Positions 17,324-25,157 of a stretch of DNA of 41,602 nt are shown in pieces (the first letter of the stretch is position 1; every line of letters begins with the position of its first letter). The stretch lies in assembly GCA_039028935.1 (NCBI GenBank), contig JBCCHD010000034.1, positions 1 to 41,602 of the forward strand. The letters run 5' to 3'. A model generated the notes under the pieces. That model was not told the DNA's origin. It saw nothing but the letters and a program-made list of their open reading frames with translations, and did no database searches. The position numbers were made by a program, and so were the translations under genes. The stretch is from Pseudomonadota bacterium. GTDB taxonomy: Bacteria > Pseudomonadota > Gammaproteobacteria > Steroidobacterales > SZUA-146.

Positions 17324-18444
17324 GTTCGCGCGATTCGATCATCGAGCGCGTGACCGTTTGGCATAAAGTGCTGCCGCTCACACATCCGTACGCTCTATCG
17401 GGTGGCCGCTTGCGGGTAGAGGCGCTCGATTCGACGATCGTGCGCGTGGAGTGCGCTGACGGACTGAGCGGCTGGGGTGAGGGTTGTCCGTGGGGGCACA
17501 CGTATCTTCCTGCATTTGGGCCCGGACTGCGTGCCGCGATTGAATTATTGGTACCGGTATTGATTGGCGCCGATGCGCGCGGCATCGATGTGCTCAATCG
17601 GGCGATGGACGTTCAGCTCCCGGGCCATCTGTATGCCAAGTCGCCGCTGGATATTGCGTTGTGGGATATCGCTGCGAAACGCGCCGGCGTACCGCTCTAC
17701 ACGCTGCTCGGTGGCGCAGATGGTGACGCCGTCGAGATTAATTCCTCGATTTCTAGCGGCACGCCCGACGAGATGATCGCTCATATTCAAACCGCACGTG
17801 ACCAAGGCTATCGCACGCACTCGGCCAAAATCGGTGGCTCGGATGCCGCGCTGGATATCGCTCGCATCAACGCGATCGACGCCTTCACGCAAGACGACGA
17901 GCACGTGACCTTTGATGTGAATCGGGCTTGGATGCCGGCAACCGCCATTGAAGTCATGAATTCCGTCACGACACAAGAGTGGTTCGAGCAACCTTGCGAC
18001 ACGCTAACGCAGTGCGAAAGCGTCGCGCACAATACAACGCAAAAAATCATGCTCGATGAGTGCTTACACACGTTTGATGATCATCTGCGCGCGTGGCGAC
18101 AAGCTGTCTGCCAAGGCGTGAAGGTCAAACCCAACCGGCTGGGCGGCATCACGAAGGCGCGTCAAGTGCGCGACTTTGGGGTGAGTGTCGGTTGGCAAAT
18201 GCATGTGGAGGATTTGGGTGGCACTGTCTTAGCGGACACCGCCGCGATGCATTTGGCGTGGTCGACGCCCGCGCCCAATCGATTGGCGTCTTGGCTAAGT
18301 CACGCACACCTGACCGATGATTATTTGCCGGGTCAGGGTGCCCGCGCGGTGGGCGGTCACATCCAGCTCGCACCTGAGCCGGGTTTGGGAATTGCGCCAC
18401 CAGAGGACTGGCTTGGCGAACCCTTTGCCGTCCATGTACGTTAA
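17320..18444 (+). CDS. enolase-superfamily enzyme (MLE group), hydroxyproline-betaine epimerase-like
   Basis: This 374-aa enzyme is of the mandelate racemase / muconate lactonizing group, which abstracts the proton next to a carboxylate with Mg2+ help. Metal ligands are D199 (FDVNR), E223 (FEQPC) and D246 (LDEC). Candidate general bases are K170 (SAKIGG) on one face and K270 (KVKPNRLGG) on the other, so it could act on both faces as an epimerase or racemase. The first Lys of the usual KxK motif is Ser168. From memory, the same pattern (x-x-KIGG, EQPCNTL, MKLTRIGG) occurs in the 4-hydroxyproline betaine 2-epimerase HpbD and in cis-3-hydroxyproline dehydratases. The GHLYAKSPLDIA segment also fits that group. 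It starts with GTG inside the stop of the previous gene, so it is translationally coupled. Function as a betaine or imino-acid epimerase or dehydratase is inference. Confidence 0.85.
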   Translation: MSSRDSIIERVTVWHKVLPLTHPYALSGGRLRVEALDSTIVRVECADGLSGWGEGCPWGHTYLPAFGPGLRAAIELLVPVLIGADARGIDVLNRAMDVQLPGHLYAKSPLDIALWDIAAKRAGVPLYTLLGGADGDAVEINSSISSGTPDEMIAHIQTARDQGYRTHSAKIGGSDAALDIARINAIDAFTQDDEHVTFDVNRAWMPATAIEVMNSVTTQEWFEQPCDTLTQCESVAHNTTQKIMLDECLHTFDDHLRAWRQAVCQGVKVKPNRLGGITKARQVRDFGVSVGWQMHVEDLGGTVLADTAAMHLAWSTPAPNRLASWLSHAHLTDDYLPGQGARAVGGHIQLAPEPGLGIAPPEDWLGEPFAVHVR

Positions 18445-18457
18445 TGCGGAGTGAATT

Positions 18458-19756
18458 ATGAGCAGCAAGCCGATCAATCCCACCTTAGCTGAACAGGTAT
18501 TGGACCAAGCCCATCAAACCCTCCCCGCGGGCGGTTTTGGTAATTTCGATCCGGGCGTCGTGATCAGTTACGGCAAAGGCAGCCGCGTGTGGGACATCCA
18601 TGGCACGGAGTATGTCGATTTTCTGATTGGCTCTGGTCCGATGCTGGTCGGGCATTCTCACCCTGAAGTGGTCGCGGTGATTCAAGAGCAAGCGGCGCGA
18701 GGACAGACGTTCTTTACCAGTAATCCGCTGGGTATTGAGCTGTCAGGAGCGATTTGTAATGCGATGGCGTGCGCCGATCAGGTGCGGTTTGTTAGCAGTG
18801 GCGGCGAAGCCGATATGTACGCGATGCGGCTCGCACGGGCCTTTACCGGCCGCGACAAAGTTCTCAAATTTGAGGGCGGTTATCACGGTATGTCCGGTGA
18901 AGCGCTGATGAGTTTGTTTCCGACCGAGGCCGCCGACTTACCCAATGCCCAAGCGGATAGCGCTGGCATTCCGGATGCCGTCGCTCGTGAGATGCTCATT
19001 GCGCCTTACAACGATCTTGACTACGTCGAGCGTCTGGTCGCGGAACACGGTCAGGATATCGCTTGTATTTTGGTCGAGCCGCTACAGCGTATTGTGCCGC
19101 CCGCGCCCGGCTTTTTGGCAGGGCTGCGCGCACTCTCAGACCGTGCGGGCATCGTGCTTGTTTTCGACGAGGTGGTCACAGGCTTTCGCCTAGCCTATGG
19201 GGGCGCGCAAGCGCATTATGGCGTGGTGCCCGATTTGTGCACGTTGGGCAAGATCATCGGCGGCGGCTTGCCGCTGGCGGCCGTAGCGGGCCGCGCCGAC
19301 ATTATGGCGCATTTTGACAAAGCCAAAGTCGGTGCTAAGGGGTTCACGCTGCAAATCGGTACGCTGAGCGGTAACCCGTTGGCGTCGGCGGCGGGCCTAA
19401 AAACCATGGAGATTCTGTCGCGCGAGGGGATGTACGAACGATTGCGTGCCAACGGTCAGCGTGTCATCGATGCGGCGACCCGCGCCTTGAACGAGCATGG
19501 TATTGCCCATCAGATAGTGGGTGATCCCGTGCTGTTTGACATCGTCTTTACCGATCAACCCGTGACCAACTATCGGCACACGATTAGTGGGAACGCCCAG
19601 CAGGCCGCGGTGTTTAACACCGAGCTTCGACAGCGCGGCATACTTAAATCGCCGACCAAGTTTTACGCGTCGGTATCGCTTACAGAGGACGATCTTGAGC
19701 GCACCGAACGGGCGTTGCGCGGTGCGGCCGAGGCGATTGCGGCACAGCATTTATGA
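18458..19756 (+). CDS. class III PLP-dependent aminotransferase (GSA-aminomutase-like)
   Basis: This 432-aa fold-type I PLP enzyme resembles glutamate-1-semialdehyde aminomutase and related class III aminotransferases. Visible motifs are VWDIHGTEYVDF, GHSHPEV, SSGGEADMYAMRLARAFTGR (PLP phosphate region), FEGGYHG, VFDEVVTGFR (Asp to the pyridine nitrogen) and the Schiff-base lysine K265 in LGKIIGGGLPLAA. A good ribosome-binding site (GGAG at 18448-18451) stands six bases before the ATG. It lies 13 bp after the enolase-family gene. The heme-pathway HemL is not the best reading, because the gene sits in a catabolic operon. It more likely removes or moves an amino group from a demethylated intermediate. 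Substrate and acceptor are unknown. Confidence 0.9.
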   Translation: MSSKPINPTLAEQVLDQAHQTLPAGGFGNFDPGVVISYGKGSRVWDIHGTEYVDFLIGSGPMLVGHSHPEVVAVIQEQAARGQTFFTSNPLGIELSGAICNAMACADQVRFVSSGGEADMYAMRLARAFTGRDKVLKFEGGYHGMSGEALMSLFPTEAADLPNAQADSAGIPDAVAREMLIAPYNDLDYVERLVAEHGQDIACILVEPLQRIVPPAPGFLAGLRALSDRAGIVLVFDEVVTGFRLAYGGAQAHYGVVPDLCTLGKIIGGGLPLAAVAGRADIMAHFDKAKVGAKGFTLQIGTLSGNPLASAAGLKTMEILSREGMYERLRANGQRVIDAATRALNEHGIAHQIVGDPVLFDIVFTDQPVTNYRHTISGNAQQAAVFNTELRQRGILKSPTKFYASVSLTEDDLERTERALRGAAEAIAAQHL

Positions 19757-19760
19757 TGTC

Positions 19761-20078
19761 ATGAAGCTGGCCTACACCAATGCCAATCGCATGATGGTAC
19801 TCAACGTGCAAAACTTGCTTGAGCGCGAAGGGATTAAAACCTTGCTGAGAAACGAGTATGCCGTTGGCGCGATGGGGGAGATTTCGCCCTTTGAGGTTTG
19901 GCTCGAAGTGTGGGTATTTAATCAAGCCGATTACAATCGGGCCCGCACGCTCGTGTCGACCTCGATCAGCGATTCGCACGCGCCCGAGTGGCTGTGCCAC
20001 GAATGTGGCGAGCGCAACGATCCGTCATTCGATTTTTGCTGGAACTGTCAGACCGACGCGCGCGCCTCGCGATCGTGA
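19761..20078 (+). CDS. DUF2007-like protein with C-terminal zinc ribbon
   Basis: This 105-aa protein starts at the ATG at 19761, four bases after the aminotransferase stop. The N-terminal 65 residues (MKLAYTNANRMMVLNVQNLL, then an acidic beta-rich part) look like the DUF2007 / putative signal transducing protein fold, as seen in small PII-like regulators. The C-terminus has CHECGERNDPSFDFCWNC, four cysteines arranged as a RanBP2-like zinc ribbon. No function can be assigned. The tight spacing suggests co-transcription with the catabolic genes, but such genes are widespread and this may be only a neighbour. Confidence 0.75.
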   Translation: MKLAYTNANRMMVLNVQNLLEREGIKTLLRNEYAVGAMGEISPFEVWLEVWVFNQADYNRARTLVSTSISDSHAPEWLCHECGERNDPSFDFCWNCQTDARASRS

Positions 20079-20197
20079 TCGTCATTCGATAACGCACAAC
20101 GAGTGCGAGGTTGCCTCGTGTGGATCGCCTGTTTCACTGACCGCTCACTTCTCGCCCACCATACTGCCAGTGGGTAAAAATAGACGGATCAACAACC

Positions 20198-21022
20198 ATG
20201 CCTGAAGGGCCAGAAATCCGCCGAGTGGCCGATCGTCTTCAAGCCATCGTGTGTGGCAAGCCTCTCAATGAGGTTTGGTTTGCTCGGCCTGATCTGCATC
20301 AGTACGAGCGCGCACTTGGCGCCTCGAAAGTGGTGGCCGTGCGCACCAAAGGCAAGGCGCTGCTCACAGAGTTTGACTGTGGTCTCACAGTCTATAGCCA
20401 CAATCAACTCTACGGTCGCTGGTTTTTCAAGCCATTCGGTGAACGGCCCAAAACCAATCGCTCTGTGCGGTGGCGACTGGATACGCCGACGCACTCAGCC
20501 TTGTTGTACAGCGCCTCAGATATTGATGTTCTGCCGTCTGATCAACTCGACTCGCATCCGTTTTTAGCCAAAGCAGGCGTGGATGTGTTGTCGGATAAAC
20601 CTACGCTTAAAGCCCTGAGCGATTACGTCGGCGAATCTCGATTTGCGCGTCGAGCGCTGGGTGGCCTGCTGCTCGATCAGCACTTTGTTGCCGGAATTGG
20701 TAATTATCTGCGTTCAGAAATTTTGTTTGGTGCGGGTCTGTTGCCGTCGTGCAAACCGGGCGATTTGGATGGCCACGGACGTCGCCGACTGGCGCGCAAC
20801 ATCATTCTGATGACCGAGCGGGCGTATCAAACCGGTGGCATCACAAATGAAGCGGCGCTGGCGAAACGCCTGAAGAACCGGGGGTGGACGCGCGGCGAAT
20901 ACCGTCACTATGTGTTTTCTCGTGACGGTCAGCTCTGCCACGTGTGTGGGGATACAATTATCAAGTCGGTGGTGGCGGGCCGCCGGCTCTATCATTGCCC
21001 AAGCTGCCAATCCGAAGCGTAG
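20198..21022 (+). CDS. nei: endonuclease VIII (DNA glycosylase/AP lyase, Fpg/Nei family)
   Basis: It removes oxidised pyrimidines from DNA and cuts the resulting abasic site. The protein begins MPEGPEIRR, as in E. coli Nei, so P2 is the catalytic amine and E3 the partner. KGKALLT holds the conserved lysine. The SHNQLYGRW stretch matches Nei rather than Fpg. The helix-two-turn-helix is near VAGIGNYLRSEILF. The C-terminal zinc finger is CHVCG with CPSCQ. Length is 274 aa against 263 in E. coli. The 119 bp upstream show no clear promoter. It is convergent to the SDR gene downstream; a weak 6-bp hairpin at 21032-21050 lies between. Confidence 0.96.
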   Translation: MPEGPEIRRVADRLQAIVCGKPLNEVWFARPDLHQYERALGASKVVAVRTKGKALLTEFDCGLTVYSHNQLYGRWFFKPFGERPKTNRSVRWRLDTPTHSALLYSASDIDVLPSDQLDSHPFLAKAGVDVLSDKPTLKALSDYVGESRFARRALGGLLLDQHFVAGIGNYLRSEILFGAGLLPSCKPGDLDGHGRRRLARNIILMTERAYQTGGITNEAALAKRLKNRGWTRGEYRHYVFSRDGQLCHVCGDTIIKSVVAGRRLYHCPSCQSEA

Positions 21023-21145
21023 TCCATCCGATCAACGCGTTCGCCGTTGAGCGCTATCTCAGCGTGTCACGCGTGTGTGGGTCATGCCAGTGGCGCGCAT
21101 ACGTTCGCCGCAGACCTGACAAGGGGAGCGGTGACATCGCGCACG

Positions 21146-21880
21146 TTAGGGCGGTACCGCTTTACCCTGCCAGTCGAGCACCAAACCACTTTGCGCGGGG
21201 GTGCAGCCCTCCAGGACTGCGAGCAGTTGCTCAGCGGCCCGTTCTGGGGAAAACAGTGCCTCGTCGGGCACGTTGGCCTGAAAGGGCTTCGATAGCGGTG
21301 TGTCGACGGTACCGGGATGAAGCCCCAGCAGCACGGCGGCACGATGTGTGCGGGCCAGTTCAATCGACGCGCTTTTGATCATCATGTTGAGGGCGGCTTT
21401 GCTGCTGCGATAGGCGTACCAGCCACCAAGGCGGTTGTCGCCGATGCTCCCGACACGCGCGGATAAACACGCCACGACGCTACGCGCGTCTCGGGAAAGA
21501 GTCGGCAGCAGGTGCTTAAGAACCAGTGACGGACCGGTGCAATTGACGGCAAACGCGCGTGCCATGGCGTCGGGCGAAATGGCGCGCCAGGTTTTCTCCG
21601 GACGCATTGACGCACCGTCATGAAGCAGGCCCGTGGCGACAATAGCGAGGGAGATGGGTTGCTGCGCGGCGTGTTCTATCGCCGTTTGGATTGAGGACTC
21701 ATCCGTTAGGTCGAGCGCCAGCGCGCGTACCGTGGGCAGTGTAAAGATGGGCGGCTGTCGACCTGTTGCAAACACGCGTTCAAATTGCCCGGACGCGGCG
21801 AGCGCGTCGACCAGCGCGCGCCCAATACCACCGGTTGCGCCAATAACCAGCGCGTTTGCGCCATTGTTAAACTCGGTCAT
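21146..21880 (-). CDS. short-chain dehydrogenase/reductase (SDR), C-factor-like
   Basis: This 244-aa Rossmann-fold oxidoreductase has the cofactor motif GATGGIGRAL near its start and the catalytic YAYRSSKAALN (Tyr and Lys four apart). HPGTVDT follows in the usual place. This combination, with only about 240 residues, resembles the CsgA/C-factor and YciK-like SDRs. I start at the ATG at 21880 because AGAGGA stands six bases upstream. The open frame continues another 100 residues upstream, but that part has no SDR features and overlaps the divergent peptidase gene. Substrate unknown. It is divergent from S9 paralogue 2, with 148 bp between the starts. Confidence 0.87.
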   Translation of the reverse strand: MTEFNNGANALVIGATGGIGRALVDALAASGQFERVFATGRQPPIFTLPTVRALALDLTDESSIQTAIEHAAQQPISLAIVATGLLHDGASMRPEKTWRAISPDAMARAFAVNCTGPSLVLKHLLPTLSRDARSVVACLSARVGSIGDNRLGGWYAYRSSKAALNMMIKSASIELARTHRAAVLLGLHPGTVDTPLSKPFQANVPDEALFSPERAAEQLLAVLEGCTPAQSGLVLDWQGKAVPP

Positions 21881-22028
21881 GTTGGTTCCTCTGATGCCGC
21901 CTAGCCGGCCTTCGATGCGTCGTTTCTGCGGCGCTCTGGCGACACTACTGAGCCGTAGGTCAACATCGTGTGAGCGGCAGGAACCCACGCGGAGGCGAGA
22001 GCGACGACGTCTGCTACCATAGGGCGAG

Positions 22029-24017
22029 ATGAACCAAAAAACGAGAAAATTGATGAAAACGCTGGTGCGCGGTCTGATGATCGCCTTGATGTGGGGCGAG
22101 TCGGCCGCGACGGTCGCGAACGATGAGACCGTATCGGCGTCGCCGAGTGATCTCGCGTTGGAATCGTTCGCGCAATTACCCCGTATGCGCAACGCCGAGT
22201 TGTCACCAGATGGTCGCTTTGTGGCGTATTTCTATCCGCTCGAAGGACGGGATCATATTGTCATGCAGCCGCTGGCAGACGGAGATCAACGACGCATCGT
22301 ACCGCCGGTGGGTGAGCTCGATTTTCGCTGGTTGAAGTGGGCGAACAATGAGCGGCTCGTGTTTGCTGGTGCGTATTCAGGGGAACGGTTCAATCAAGAG
22401 ACCGTTGAAACTCGGCTTGGCTCGATCAAAAGCGATGGCTCGGATTTGGTCTGGATTGTTAAGCCTGCTCAGCCCGACGCGGAATCGGACTCAACATCGG
22501 ATAAGCCGCACGATATTCCCCCTCAAATTCAAGATAACGTGATCAGTTGGCTGGCCGATGAACCCGACCATATTTTGGTTTCGCTCGACGAGAATTTCGA
22601 TCTAAAAGACGAAGTTCGACGGATCAACATCGACAATGGCGATTACACGATTGTGCGGCAAGGATTGGACGGCGTTCAGGACTGGATTGCCGATTCGAGC
22701 GATGCGGTGCGGCTCGGGTACGGCTACGATGAAGACGGATTTGTTGCCACGTATTGGGGCGCGCAAGAGCAATGGATCGATCTGACCGCCACGTCCTGGT
22801 GGGGTGATGGTTGGCAGCCGATTGCGTTTACGGACAATCCAGCGATGGTGTATGTCATCGGCCCGGATGCGGATGGTTTCGACGTCATCAAAACACTCAA
22901 CGTCGAAACCGGTGAATTTACTGAGGACATTTTTTCGATCGACGGTTATGACGTCAGTGGTGTTGTGCTTGATACCGTGTCGGGTCGACCGGTTGGCGTG
23001 CGGTACGTCGATCACCGGCCGCGTGTGAAGTACTTTGATGCGGTCGTCGATAAGCTTCAGCGCACGGTGGACAACGCATTTGGCGGCATGCATGTAAGCC
23101 TAATTAGTTTTTCTGCGGATCGACAGAAAGTGCTGGTTAAAGTGTCATCGGATACGGATCCAGGTGTCCTGTACTTTTGGGATCGATCGAACAAGAGCAT
23201 GGATGTGGTGAGTGAGCTGATGCCGGGTCTGGCGCCGGAGTTACTCAGCCCCGTCAAACCGGTTTCTTACAAGGCGCGCGATGGCTACGTGGTACCGGCC
23301 TATCTGACCACCCCGCTGAATCAAGCAGCGCGCGATCTGCCGACTATCGTGATTCCTCATGGCGGGCCGGCCTCTCGCGTCAGTCAGTCGTTCGATTATT
23401 TGTCTCAGTACTTAGTGTCGCGCGGTTACGCGGTGTTCGAACCCAATTTTCGTGGATCCGCAGGCTATGGGGCGGCGCATCGTCAGGCCGGCAAAGGCCA
23501 ATGGGGCGGACGCATGCAGGATGACGTGACCGATGGCGTCAAGTGGTTGATCGAGACCGGCGTCGCGCAGGCCGAGAAAATTTGCATTGTGGGTTGGTCT
23601 TATGGAGGCTACGCGGCTGCCATGGGGTTAGCCCAAACGCCTGAGCTCTATCGTTGTGCGGTGAGTATCAATGGTGTGTTGGATTTGCCACGACTTGTGG
23701 CCGACGATAACAAGTCCACCGGTGGGCGACCGTGGGTGCACGACATCGGATTGGAAGGCGACAAGCTGGAGGTCATCTCGCCTTACCATTTGGCGGAGCA
23801 AATCGAGGCGCCACTGCTGCTCATCCAGTCCAAGGATGACACGATCGTCAACATTGACCACGCCACCAGTATGGAGAAAAAGCTGCGTAAGTTAGATAAA
23901 GCCGTTGAGCTTGTGACTGTGGATCTCGGTGGACACAGCATGAACAACACGGCGGCTCGGCGGACGGTGCTTGAGCGCATCGAAGCGTTTCTCCAAACCC
24001 ACATCAAGGGCGAATAA
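22029..24017 (+). CDS. S9-family (prolyl oligopeptidase type) peptidase, exported, paralogue 2
   Basis: This 662-aa serine peptidase has the same architecture as the gene at 9267: an N-terminal signal segment (KTLVRGLMIALMWGES), a beta-propeller with ELSPDG and WANNERLVF, and an alpha/beta-hydrolase domain. Catalytic residues are S524 (GWSYGGYA), D603 or D604 (KDD) and H636 (DLGGHSM, where paralogue 1 has DHGGHSM). Long stretches agree with paralogue 1 in both domains, so they arose by duplication, but their DNA has clearly diverged. It should degrade peptides in the periplasm. The ATG at 22029 has AGGG only four bases upstream; an ATG at 22053 is an alternative that still leaves a signal peptide. 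No clear terminator follows in the 238 bp before yqeY. Confidence 0.94.
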   Translation: MNQKTRKLMKTLVRGLMIALMWGESAATVANDETVSASPSDLALESFAQLPRMRNAELSPDGRFVAYFYPLEGRDHIVMQPLADGDQRRIVPPVGELDFRWLKWANNERLVFAGAYSGERFNQETVETRLGSIKSDGSDLVWIVKPAQPDAESDSTSDKPHDIPPQIQDNVISWLADEPDHILVSLDENFDLKDEVRRINIDNGDYTIVRQGLDGVQDWIADSSDAVRLGYGYDEDGFVATYWGAQEQWIDLTATSWWGDGWQPIAFTDNPAMVYVIGPDADGFDVIKTLNVETGEFTEDIFSIDGYDVSGVVLDTVSGRPVGVRYVDHRPRVKYFDAVVDKLQRTVDNAFGGMHVSLISFSADRQKVLVKVSSDTDPGVLYFWDRSNKSMDVVSELMPGLAPELLSPVKPVSYKARDGYVVPAYLTTPLNQAARDLPTIVIPHGGPASRVSQSFDYLSQYLVSRGYAVFEPNFRGSAGYGAAHRQAGKGQWGGRMQDDVTDGVKWLIETGVAQAEKICIVGWSYGGYAAAMGLAQTPELYRCAVSINGVLDLPRLVADDNKSTGGRPWVHDIGLEGDKLEVISPYHLAEQIEAPLLLIQSKDDTIVNIDHATSMEKKLRKLDKAVELVTVDLGGHSMNNTAARRTVLERIEAFLQTHIKGE

Positions 24018-24255
24018 CCCCACATTCATTGGGTGCTAAACCGCCCGGCCATTCCGGTCTGGGTCTCGCCCTTGCGTCTCAGTGACGGTGCACGGGCATG
24101 GCTGTCGATGAGATCGTGTTATTCGCGGCGATGGACCATAGTGGTGCGCAGGCGGGTCGAGTCTGCACGTGTATCACGGTTTTCGATATACACAGAGCGG
24201 ATCGCTCGCGGCAGGCGTACTTGGCGTCGGGCGAATGGAGGCGGGTAGGGCGGGA

Positions 24256-24699
24256 TTAGCCTAATTTGGCGCGAACCAACGCACCGGCAGCGCTCATGTC
24301 GACGCGGCCTTGAGCGTTGGCTTTGAGCTGGCCCATCACCTTACCCATGTCTTTCATCTCGCTCGCGCCAGTCGCGGCAATGATGTCGTCGATGAGCGCT
24401 CCCACCTCGTCGTCACTGAGCTGTTCGGGCAGGTAGTGCGACAGGAACTCGATTTCCGCTTCTTCTTTGTCAGCCAATTCCGGTCGATCGGCATCGCGAT
24501 ATTGCTTGGCGGACTCGCGACGCTGCTTCACCAGTTTTTCAACGACAGCAAGTGTGCCGGCGTCTTCGAGGTCTTTGCGCGTATCGATTTCGATTTGCTT
24601 GATGGCCGATACGGTCATTCGAATAACACTCAGGCGCTCTTTATCCGCGGCTTTCATAGCCGCTTTCATGTCAGCGATCAGAGTGTCTTTCAAAGTCAT
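24256..24699 (-). CDS. GatB/YqeY domain protein
   Basis: This 147-aa helical protein is the size of E. coli YqeY. The family is related to the tail domain of GatB of the tRNA amidotransferase. It begins MTLKDTLIADMKAAMKA. It has RLSVIRMTVSAIKQIEID, then LSHYLPEQLSDDEV, and ends with the GKVMGQLKANAQGRVDM motif. Its function is not firmly known; a tRNA-related role is assumed from the fold. It follows rpsU by 91 bp on the same strand, as is common in gammaproteobacteria. Here the next gene downstream is not dnaG but the convergent S9 peptidase. Confidence 0.94.
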   Translation of the reverse strand: MTLKDTLIADMKAAMKAADKERLSVIRMTVSAIKQIEIDTRKDLEDAGTLAVVEKLVKQRRESAKQYRDADRPELADKEEAEIEFLSHYLPEQLSDDEVGALIDDIIAATGASEMKDMGKVMGQLKANAQGRVDMSAAGALVRAKLG

Positions 24700-24759
24700 G
24701 GGGGACGCACAGTGGAAGAGAGTATCGTAAACGGGTCGTTATGCTGTTTTGTTCGTTCA

Positions 24760-24778
24760 GCCGGCCAGGATGGCCGGC
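24760..24778 (-). terminator. perfect hairpin between rpsU and yqeY (attenuator-like)
   Basis: GCCGGCCA-GGA-TGGCCGGC is a perfect 8-bp stem with a 3-nt loop, 12 bp after the rpsU stop. No U tract follows on the minus strand, so it may be a partial or factor-dependent terminator, or an RNA-stabilising or processing structure. E. coli has an internal terminator at the corresponding place after rpsU. Confidence 0.55.
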
Positions 24779-24790
24779 GAGACAACAAAC

Positions 24791-25006
24791 TTAGTACAGC
24801 CGCTTACGGCGCGCGACCTCGCCCGCCACTTTTTTGGCATGGCGTTTTACGGCCGCTGCTTTCTTACGCTTGCGTTCCTGTGTGGGCTTTTCATAGTACT
24901 CACGTCGGCGCAGCTCGGTGAGAATACCGGCCTTTTCGCAGGCGCGCTTAAAACGACGCAAAGCTGAATCAAAATATTCGTTTTCTCGAATTCGTACGCT
25001 GGGCAT
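24791..25006 (-). CDS. rpsU: 30S ribosomal protein S21
   Basis: This 71-aa basic protein is identical in length to E. coli S21. The sequence starts [20 protein letters not shown], contains [16 protein letters not shown] and ends in a strongly basic tail with KRLY. S21 binds the 30S platform near the anti-Shine-Dalgarno and aids initiation. It is divergent from tsaD with 151 bp between starts, the conserved arrangement. The usual downstream partners dnaG and rpoD are displaced by 16.4 kb. Confidence 0.99.
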   Translation of the reverse strand: MPSVRIRENEYFDSALRRFKRACEKAGILTELRRREYYEKPTQERKRKKAAAVKRHAKKVAGEVARRKRLY

Positions 25007-25157
25007 AGTGTGTCCGCTGTCTTTAGTTTAAGGTTTCGTGGTTTCCGCCTGATTCGGACGCGCCAAGGCGCCGCCGACCCAGCCGGAAAGGAGGCGCATT
25101 CTAAAACGCGGCTTCGCAAAAGAAAAGGCCGCGTGCCGATTGGCTTTGGAGACAACT

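Noticed and set aside
18458-19756. Aminotransferase as HemL of heme synthesis
   Set aside because: The motifs fit the broad class III / GSA-like family, but the gene is inside a catabolic operon with no other heme gene, so the HemL name is not supported.
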